From NCBI GenBank assembly GCA_034437895.1, contig DAOTTO010000637.1, forward strand, positions 1 to 11,548: DNA of 11,548 nt, written 5' to 3'. The stretch comes from JANRLJ01 sp034437895. Lineage in GTDB: Bacteria > Chloroflexota > Anaerolineae > Aggregatilineales > Phototrophicaceae. Positions 7,016 to 11,548 of this stretch are shown piece by piece (the stretch's first letter is position 1; each line of letters opens with the position of its first letter). The translations under genes were made by a program, and so were the position numbers. The notes beneath the pieces were generated by a model. It had not been told where the DNA came from. It ran no database searches and saw only the letters and a program-made list of their open reading frames with translations.

Positions 7016-7813
7016 ATGGCAATTGATTACGTAATCGACTACGACTGCATCCCCAAGCAGCATCTTGGCACAGAAGGCATTGTTGACCGCATTAAAGGCG
7101 AGGAACGCGCACAGGCCATTATCAGCTTGTTCCGGCAAAATGGGGATGAGCGCCCACCGAGCGAGATGGGCTTTGAATTTACCCGTACAACACCCAGCGG
7201 CGATGAGGAAAACCGTGTCATCGTCGTGCAGGATTTGCTGGATGATGCCGAACAGCTAACACCACTGCGACGCTATTGTGTCGGCTGCCCGGCGAACCGT
7301 TCTGGAAAAGCCTTTGGCTGTACTGGGTTTGTCCAATATCCCGTTTCGTCAGACGGTGAAGCGTGGATGCTTGACCAACTGCCTGTGCCAGATGAACCGC
7401 TTACCTGGCTGCTGCTGCGACAAGGTATAGAAGAACTTAAATATGACGGCGCAAGTGTTAAGCCGCTGCGTGATGCCAGCGATACCTACTTTGAAGCGCG
7501 GGATGTCCTCAAGCGAAAATTAGGGGAGTTTAGCATTGATTCCAATCAACTATTCGAGATGATCTTCGCCGTCGGGCATATTGGCCCCAATCATGCGGCG
7601 TTGATCCTCCTATTTTTAGATGGCATAGACCGCGATATTGAAGTCGACCAAATCATGAAGATTTCGCCAGCCCCGCCCGATGCCGAACTGCGCTTACCGT
7701 TTCTATTAAAACCTGAAAAGGACGATGACAAAACCATCGCCGAACTCAAAGAATTTTTACGGGCGCTCTATATCGCTTGGCGCTTAAATGTGCGCGTGAT
7801 TCTGGACGTATAA
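7016..7813 (+). CDS. Uncharacterised four-cysteine protein
   Basis: The 265-aa protein has no signal peptide or membrane helix and is probably cytoplasmic. I do not recognise a named family. It has exactly four cysteines: C11 in DYDCIP, and C88-x2-C91-x10-C102 in RRYCVGCPANRSGKAFGC. Four such residues could ligate an iron-sulfur cluster or zinc; this is inference. H187 and H193 (GHIGPNH) are further possible ligands. The region 104-135 (GFVQYPVSSDGEAWMLDQLP) reads like a conserved surface. The C-terminal third is helical and ends in RALYIAWRLNVRVILDV. The gene has its own strong promoter and a possible operator, so it seems individually controlled. Its stop lies 7 nt from the stop of the converging gene. 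A metal-dependent sensor or a structural Zn protein are both possible; no function is assigned. Confidence 0.8.
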   Translation: MAIDYVIDYDCIPKQHLGTEGIVDRIKGEERAQAIISLFRQNGDERPPSEMGFEFTRTTPSGDEENRVIVVQDLLDDAEQLTPLRRYCVGCPANRSGKAFGCTGFVQYPVSSDGEAWMLDQLPVPDEPLTWLLLRQGIEELKYDGASVKPLRDASDTYFEARDVLKRKLGEFSIDSNQLFEMIFAVGHIGPNHAALILLFLDGIDRDIEVDQIMKISPAPPDAELRLPFLLKPEKDDDKTIAELKEFLRALYIAWRLNVRVILDV

Positions 7814-7820
7814 AGGCGCT

Positions 7821-9152
7821 CTAATCGTCATCATCATGCCCGCTGTGATTACCATCATTGCCATGCCCATAATGATTGCCGTTGTTACCATTTCCATTAT
7901 TGCCATGCCCATAATGATTGCCGTTGTTACCATTTCCATTATTACCATTACTGCTCCCACCGCCTTGAGTCGATCCTTGCACGCTGCTAGGCACTGAAAT
8001 GCCCACACTTGAGGCGGGCGGCACAAACATATAGCCTGTTACAATGTCAGTGCGAGGCAGCGTATTTGCCACTTCGATACGCTGATCGCAAGCTGGTAGT
8101 ACAATCGCATAATGGAGTAGAGAAGCGGGAACACTTTGGGCTAATAAGAGATTTTGCATCTCACTGCATGATACGCCATGCAAACCGCCAAACGCCCCAA
8201 CGACCATTCCCTCAGAATCGAGCGGTGCGTAAGCGGTAAATCCGGCTGGCACGATCACCCCGTCTACATACGCTTGTCCACTCAACGTCATAAGCTGCAT
8301 CTGATTGCCATCAATTAGGCGCAGCAAAATCGTTGATCCGATGCGGATATACGCACCATTGGCCTGAATATCAACCGCGACCTGGTTGGGGCCTTGCACA
8401 ACCAACGAATCCGGCGCGGATGCACAACCTACGTTGCCAATGCCCGTCGTCAAGTAAAAAGCCTGCATTGGAGAAAGGTGCGTGGGGTCTAAAACGGGCA
8501 AAGAAGCAGCTTGCTCCGGCTGTTGCAACGCGAATTTTGTCATCCACAGCCGCTGCCCCTCGTAAAGCACACCCACCCATTCGCCAGTTTCGTTAACCGA
8601 ATCGACTGACACGATGCCATTGGGTGGAACACTATTCACGATAGTCGCGTTTCGATCAGGGAAAATACGTAAATTTGTCCGTTGATCAATGGTCGATAAC
8701 GTTAGCCCGGCCATTGGTGTAACCATTGGGGTATTCGGGACGGCATTCTCTAACGTCACATCACCGAGTAGTAAAAAAAGCGTGGCCTGCCCCGGTAAAG
8801 TATCTGGCAGATTAGCTTGCACGTTCAGGACAGAAATCCCCCAATAACCCAAATCACGATTCAGCGGCGATGTGTGGATCGTTTGCAAGTCAACCAAGGG
8901 GGCAGTATCGCCTGTTTGGTCAAATACATCACTTGTTACCCCATCAGCAAACTCTGCAAGCACCTGATTATTGCCGTAACAGGCATTATTGCGATCTAAG
9001 CCATCACAATAATCATCCAAACGTTCAATCGCATCCACAACAAAGAGTGGACAATCGGTGTTGACATCAACTTGGGCATCAAGGACTCTCGCCGTAAAGA
9101 TGAACCCTGCCGATAAAATAAGCCCCAACAAAATAAGGCGTGTTTTGTTCAT
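7821..9152 (-). CDS. Secreted SH3/FecR-like protein with Gly-Asn-His-Asp tail
   Basis: The 443-aa protein has a signal peptide (MNKTRLILL..., likely cleavage after A26, VLDA|QV). Residues about 34-150 contain three cysteines in C34...C49...RNNAC58YGNN, a motif I associate with exported Chloroflexota proteins of unknown role. Residues about 158-206 resemble a bacterial SH3-like domain (NLRIFPDRNATIVNSVPPNG...GEWVGVLYEGQRLWM), often a cell-wall or peptide-binding module. Residues about 250-315 (NGAYIRIGSTILLRL...SGQAYVDGVIVPAGFTAY) look like a FecR-type region. The tail from about 391 is low complexity: two copies of NNGNGNNGNHYGHG and then NDGNHSGHDDDD. Histidines and acids there could bind metal or an anionic surface. 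GAGGAAA 7 nt before the ATG supports the start. No clear promoter was seen upstream. The envelope location is fairly sure; the function is unknown. Confidence 0.85.
   Translation of the reverse strand: MNKTRLILLGLILSAGFIFTARVLDAQVDVNTDCPLFVVDAIERLDDYCDGLDRNNACYGNNQVLAEFADGVTSDVFDQTGDTAPLVDLQTIHTSPLNRDLGYWGISVLNVQANLPDTLPGQATLFLLLGDVTLENAVPNTPMVTPMAGLTLSTIDQRTNLRIFPDRNATIVNSVPPNGIVSVDSVNETGEWVGVLYEGQRLWMTKFALQQPEQAASLPVLDPTHLSPMQAFYLTTGIGNVGCASAPDSLVVQGPNQVAVDIQANGAYIRIGSTILLRLIDGNQMQLMTLSGQAYVDGVIVPAGFTAYAPLDSEGMVVGAFGGLHGVSCSEMQNLLLAQSVPASLLHYAIVLPACDQRIEVANTLPRTDIVTGYMFVPPASSVGISVPSSVQGSTQGGGSSNGNNGNGNNGNHYGHGNNGNGNNGNHYGHGNDGNHSGHDDDD
7861..7944 (-). repeat. 42-bp tandem duplication encoding NNGNGNNGNHYGHG
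   Basis: Two 42-bp units (7861-7902 and 7903-7944) differ only at the final base. A partial further unit lies on the left (ATTACCATCATTG). Because 42 is a multiple of three, copy number can change without a frameshift. The near identity suggests a recent duplication by slippage or unequal exchange. Confidence 0.85.
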
Positions 9153-9393
9153 AATTGGGTTTCCTCATACCACACCACATATGCTGTGATGGAATAAAAA
9201 TCGTACAAGAAGAGAAGAGTGTAGAAAAAATGGCTTGTTCAATAAAATGATTTGGATCTATTTTGGTGGATAAAGATAAATGTTGGGTGAAACAGACACG
9301 GATTCGGAGTTAAATTTAGAAAAAATTTATGCTATATCTACTTTTTAGATGCCCATAGGGAAGGATTTGAAATCCTCCCCCACAAAACCCCAC
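9153..9393. other. Noncoding gap between secreted protein and acyl-CoA dehydrogenase
   Basis: This AT-rich gap of 241 bp holds the ribosome binding site of the gene at 7821-9152 and a hairpin at 9358-9379. The region must carry that gene's promoter if the gene is transcribed alone, but I see no convincing -35/-10 pair on the minus strand. No ORF or RNA gene is supported. Confidence 0.5.
9358..9379 (-). terminator. Hairpin after acyl-CoA dehydrogenase gene
   Basis: AGGATTT (9362-9368) and AAATCCT (9370-9376) are complementary, extended by GGG/CCC past a bulged A. It begins about 15 nt beyond the stop codon of the minus-strand gene. No T-run follows on the minus strand, so it is a weak terminator or only an mRNA 3' structure. 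Confidence 0.35.
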
Positions 9394-10602
9394 TCAATGC
9401 GCGGCTGCTTTTTCTTTAGCAGGATGCCCGAATTCCTTGACGACTCCGCGTGCGATCACCATCCGATGCACTTCTGACGCGCCATCATAAATGCGGAACG
9501 CCCGCGCCGATTCATACCATCCGCTCAACGGCAAATCCCGCGAAATGCCCGCGCCGCCGCAAATCTGCACGGCACGATCAAGCACCCGATTAACCGTCTC
9601 CGCCACAAACACCTTCGTCATCGACGATTCACTGCGGGCTTGTTCCCCTTTTTCCAGCAGCCACGCGCAGTGTTGAATCATCAGCCGCCCCGCATGAAGT
9701 TCCGTCGCAGAATCCGCCAGCATCCATTGGATCGACTGATGTCCACTCAACGGACTGCCGAAAGCCTCACGACTGGCGGCATATTCCGTCGCAATCTCTA
9801 AAGCGCGTTGAGCGATGCCCGTCCAGCGCATACAATGAGTCAACCGCGCTGGCCCCAATCGTGCCTGAGTCAATGCGAAGCCCTGCCCTTCCTCGCCGAG
9901 AATGGCGCTATGCGGGACGCGCAGATTGTTATACTTGATCTCCACATGACCGCCGAAATCTTTCAGGCCAATCGTCGGAATATCGCGCACAATCTCGATT
10001 CCGGGGCTGTTGATCGGCGCAAGGAAAATCGTCGCGCCTTTATGCGTCGGCACATCGGGATTCGTCCGCGCCATAATAATCAGAAAATCCGCGATTTCGC
10101 CGTTGCTGGTAAACCATTTGTGCCCGTTGATAATCCATTCATCGCCCTCACGCACCGCACTCGTCATGAGCATATTCGGGTCGCTACCTGCGCCGGGACT
10201 CGGCTCGGTCATCGAAAACGCCGAAAAAATTTCACCTGCGATCAGCGGCTTAAGATAGCGTTCCCGCTGTTCGTCATTGGCGAACATGTGAAGCAGGTGC
10301 ATGTTGCCTTCATCCGGCGCGGAACAATGAATCGACAGCGGCCCCAGCATACTGCGTCCAGCGGCCTCAAATACCGGCACAATTTCCGAAAGCGTCAGCC
10401 CCATCCCGCCCAATTCTCGCGGCATCGTGGGCGCCCACAGGCCATCGGCTTTGGCGCGGCGGCGCAGTTCTTGCAGTGTCTCAATCGTCAGGTCTTGACC
10501 AGAAAGCCGTAATTCTGTTTCTACCGGGACAACTTCATGATCTACAAACTGCCGGACGCGACGGGTAATGTCTTCAACATGCGGGGGATGCGAAAAATCC
10601 AT
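9394..10602 (-). CDS. Acyl-CoA dehydrogenase, ACAD10/11-like branch
   Basis: The 402-aa FAD enzyme would oxidise an acyl-CoA to the 2,3-enoyl-CoA, passing electrons to electron-transfer flavoprotein. The helical N-domain runs to about 120. The FAD/substrate-binding stretch M131-T-E-P...G-A-G-S-D141 leads into the middle beta domain (NGHKWFTSNG). The C-terminal helical domain carries QICGGAGI (346-353) and WYE-SARAFRIYDGASEVHR. The residue at the catalytic base position of medium-chain enzymes, normally Glu in YEGT, is Asp (D373), as in the ACAD10/ACAD11-like branch. The substrate may therefore be unusual, for example branched or hydroxylated; this is inference. I chose the ATG at 10602 because AAGGA lies 8 nt upstream. 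A TTG seven codons earlier (10623) lacks such a site. The gene stands alone, with no ETF or thiolase beside it. Confidence 0.9.
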   Translation of the reverse strand: MDFSHPPHVEDITRRVRQFVDHEVVPVETELRLSGQDLTIETLQELRRRAKADGLWAPTMPRELGGMGLTLSEIVPVFEAAGRSMLGPLSIHCSAPDEGNMHLLHMFANDEQRERYLKPLIAGEIFSAFSMTEPSPGAGSDPNMLMTSAVREGDEWIINGHKWFTSNGEIADFLIIMARTNPDVPTHKGATIFLAPINSPGIEIVRDIPTIGLKDFGGHVEIKYNNLRVPHSAILGEEGQGFALTQARLGPARLTHCMRWTGIAQRALEIATEYAASREAFGSPLSGHQSIQWMLADSATELHAGRLMIQHCAWLLEKGEQARSESSMTKVFVAETVNRVLDRAVQICGGAGISRDLPLSGWYESARAFRIYDGASEVHRMVIARGVVKEFGHPAKEKAAAH

Positions 10603-10654
10603 TTTGGCTTTCCTTATAAACAAACTTAATCTAATGGGCGTTTAGTTTAAAGGA

Positions 10655-10684
10655 ATTATAGCCCCGATGTACCCAAGCCTCCAA
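10655..10684 (-). promoter_or_regulatory. Candidate promoter of the acyl-CoA dehydrogenase gene
   Basis: On the minus strand a perfect TATAAT (10660-10655) lies about 50 nt before the ATG at 10602. TTGGAG (10684-10679) stands 18 nt upstream as a weak -35 box. No operator-like repeat overlaps it. Confidence 0.5.
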
Positions 10685-10714
10685 AGCAATCGTACTGAAT
10701 CGACCTTTGCACTT

Positions 10715-10745
10715 CTTTCTTTGTGATCTTTGCGCCTTTGTGGTT
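10715..10745 (-). repeat. AACCAC-AAGGC interspersed repeat, noncoding copy
   Basis: On the minus strand it reads AACCACAAAGGCGCAAAGA and then TCACAAAGAAAG. It matches the in-gene copy at 557-587 position by position, with A replacing C at several steps, and more loosely the copy at 2431-2461. It lies in the 203-bp gap between two minus-strand genes, upstream of the acyl-CoA dehydrogenase promoter. Confidence 0.65.
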
Positions 10746-10805
10746 TGTTTTAATGTTTTGTGATGCTATCAAGTAAATTTAATGGGTTGGCTCGCATAAA
10801 TCAGA

Positions 10806-11162
10806 TCAAAATACCTTGACGCTCAGACTGATCTGCGGATTGACCGCCACGCGCACAATAATCGGGTCGAGCGCCGAACTGCCAAAACTATCGCCGCTCA
10901 ACCGCGTCGGGGTAAATTCCAAAGAGTCGCCGTCCTCATTCTGAATCCGCCGCATCCCCGGACATTCGATCAGCCACAGCTCGAAAATCGGGTCGGGTAT
11001 CGCATCCTGCCGCAGCACGAGATGCACATCGCCTTCATCAGGATAAATATTCAGGAGCAGGCTCAAGCCATGCTTCGCAATCGTAAAATTGTAGCCAAAT
11101 CCATTGACTTCTGCTGTTGTCCCTAATACGTCGCAAACGTCCGCTTCATTCCACTGCATCAT
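10806..11162 (-). CDS. Uncharacterised 118-aa protein
   Basis: This is a small acidic protein that I do not recognise. It has no signal peptide or membrane helix. The pattern of alternating hydrophobic residues (HGLSLLLNIYP, DVHLVLRQD, PIFELWLIECPG, LDPIIVRVAVNPQISLSVKVF) suggests an all-beta fold. It has two cysteines (C10, C67), too far apart in sequence to suggest a motif. AAGGA lies 6 nt before the first of two ATG codons, which supports translation from 11162; the second ATG is also possible. A terminator-like hairpin lies upstream at 11204-11226, so it probably starts its own transcript. No clear terminator follows. Coding is supported by the ribosome binding site and even amino-acid composition only. 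Confidence 0.65.
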   Translation of the reverse strand: MMQWNEADVCDVLGTTAEVNGFGYNFTIAKHGLSLLLNIYPDEGDVHLVLRQDAIPDPIFELWLIECPGMRRIQNEDGDSLEFTPTRLSGDSFGSSALDPIIVRVAVNPQISLSVKVF

Positions 11163-11203
11163 ACACTGTCCTTGCCTTTGCTCAATTTATTAAGTGATGA
11201 AAA

Positions 11204-11226
11204 GGGGCTTTAAATGTCAAAGCCCC
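11204..11226 (-). terminator. Minus-strand terminator-like hairpin
   Basis: GGGGCTTT and AAAGCCCC form a perfect 8-bp stem around a 7-nt loop. On the minus strand TTTT follows directly, as in an intrinsic terminator. It would stop transcripts coming from the right before the 118-aa gene. Confidence 0.55.
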
Positions 11227-11330
11227 ATGCGTACCAAGTTAAGCATTTTGGCATCAATTGGGTTAAAAATTTCATGCTCATCGCCCCTGCGGGAGCTGTA
11301 ATATGCTTTAACAAAATGATCCAAAGAAAA

Positions 11331-11395
11331 GTAGGGACATCATATATGATGTCCGTTTTAATTTGGAGGGCGGACGCAATCTATCACGTCCCTAC
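11331..11395. repeat. 65-bp element of two inward-facing 18-nt hairpins
   Basis: The ends are perfect 8-bp inverted repeats: GTAGGGAC (11331-11338) and GTCCCTAC (11388-11395). Each half is GTAGG, an 18-nt palindromic core, then CG. The left core is GACATCATATATGATGTC and lies within a perfect 20-bp palindrome (11335-11354). The right core, read on the minus strand, is GACGTGATAGATTGCGTC. About 15 nt separate the two halves. The form resembles a small nonautonomous palindromic repeat. Confidence 0.7.
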
Positions 11396-11433
11396 AATTC
11401 GCGTATTTAACCCCTATGTAATAGCAATAAAAA

Positions 11434-11456
11434 GGGGCTGTAAAATTTACAGTCCC
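11434..11456 (-). terminator. Minus-strand intrinsic terminator
   Basis: GGGGCTGTAAA pairs with TTTACAGTCCC (11 bp with one G-T pair). On the minus strand TTTTT follows (positions 11433-11429). It begins about 45 nt after a possible stop codon at 11501 and probably ends a gene lying to the right of the window. Confidence 0.6.
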
Positions 11457-11500
11457 TTCCCTCAAAATTGCATCAAGTCGTCGTTTTTTCACGCTTTGCT

Positions 11501-11548
11501 TCAATAGCTTTCCGAATAATCTAATTTCGGATATTTGTAATGTAATAG
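11501..11548 (-). CDS. Possible C-terminus of a gene entering from the right
   Basis: On the minus strand 15 codons are open from the edge and end in HYKYPKLDYSESY and TGA. A terminator 45 nt further on suggests that a gene ends about here. A neighbouring frame gives RKAIEAKREKTTT followed by TGA at 11478-11480, which also looks like a normal C-terminus, so the true frame or a late frameshift cannot be decided from so few bases. Confidence 0.3.
   Translation of the reverse strand, partial: LLHYKYPKLDYSESY

Larger units (their letters stand above)
11163..11500. other. Hairpin-rich noncoding stretch
   Basis: About 340 bp without a credible gene. It contains two similar hairpins at 11204-11226 and 11434-11456 and a 65-bp inverted element at 11331-11395, all listed separately. 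The piece between them (11227-11330) holds GTTAAA...TTTAAC and CCCCTGCGGG, loosely nested complementary words, but nothing I can name. An open frame of 97 codons on the plus strand crosses all three hairpins and is not credible. Confidence 0.6.

Noticed and set aside
9808..10512. Long plus-strand open frame opposite the acyl-CoA dehydrogenase gene
   Set aside because: The minus-strand protein has all family motifs over the same bases; the plus frame is rich in Arg, His and Gln, as expected of a mirror frame.
10603..10623. TTG start giving an acyl-CoA dehydrogenase seven residues longer
   Set aside because: The ATG at 10602 has AAGGA at good distance, and that site would lie inside the longer reading; no site precedes the TTG.
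11215..11220. Perfect TTGACA on the minus strand before the 118-aa gene
   Set aside because: It is within a terminator hairpin, and no -10 box lies 16-19 nt downstream; the nearest AT-rich hexamer is about 22 nt away.
11214..11507. Plus-strand open frame of 97 codons
   Set aside because: It crosses two terminator-like hairpins and the 65-bp palindromic element, starts inside a hairpin, and has no ribosome binding site.
1..11548. Defence, toxin-antitoxin, phage or biosynthetic cluster
   Set aside because: No nuclease, helicase, reverse transcriptase, integrase, toxin-like pair or assembly-line enzyme is visible; the genes are ordinary envelope and metabolic types plus orphans.

Overview
The window looks like a chromosomal segment from an uncultured or little-studied member of the Chloroflexota, probably Anaerolineae-like. 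This is an inference. It rests on moderate GC, the style of the large GT39 membrane proteins with C-terminal beta domains, an SH3/FecR-like secreted protein with a C...RNxACYGN motif, cadherin-like tandem domains, and many small palindromic repeats. No rRNA, tRNA, CRISPR array, transposase, phage gene or replication origin was seen.

Layout, left to right. Positions 1-3400 (minus strand) hold two tandem, clearly paralogous GT39/ArnT-type membrane glycosyltransferases that overlap by 4 bp. The downstream one runs off the left edge of the window. Both carry short interspersed repeats read through in frame. A divergent control region (3401-3525) separates them from a plus-strand small alpha/beta hydrolase (3526-4206). 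Next comes a secreted 828-aa protein with four cadherin-like Ig repeats between an N-terminal beta-rich region and a C-terminal region, neither of which I could name (4359-6845). After a hairpin and a strong extended -10 promoter lies an uncharacterised 265-aa protein with four cysteines (7016-7813).

This gene converges, with a 7-nt gap, on a minus-strand gene for a secreted protein (7821-9152). That protein has an SH3-like domain, a FecR-like region and a Gly/Asn/His/Asp tail built from a 42-bp tandem duplication. Further right on the minus strand are an acyl-CoA dehydrogenase (9394-10602) with its own promoter and an orphan 118-aa protein (10806-11162). From 11163 to the end the sequence is almost entirely noncoding and rich in hairpins: two minus-strand terminator-like hairpins flank a 65-bp inverted-repeat element. 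The last bases may hold the C-terminus of another minus-strand gene.

The genes do not form one obvious pathway. The clear theme is the cell envelope: two lipid-linked-sugar glycosyltransferases and two exported multi-domain proteins. No defence or mobile system was found. The most interesting structure is at DNA level. A family of 18-nt hairpins with shared flanks (sites near 2883, 6892, 11331 and 11395) shows pair-preserving changes. A second AACCACnAAGGC-type repeat occurs three times, two of them in frame inside the equivalent loop of the two GT39 paralogues.
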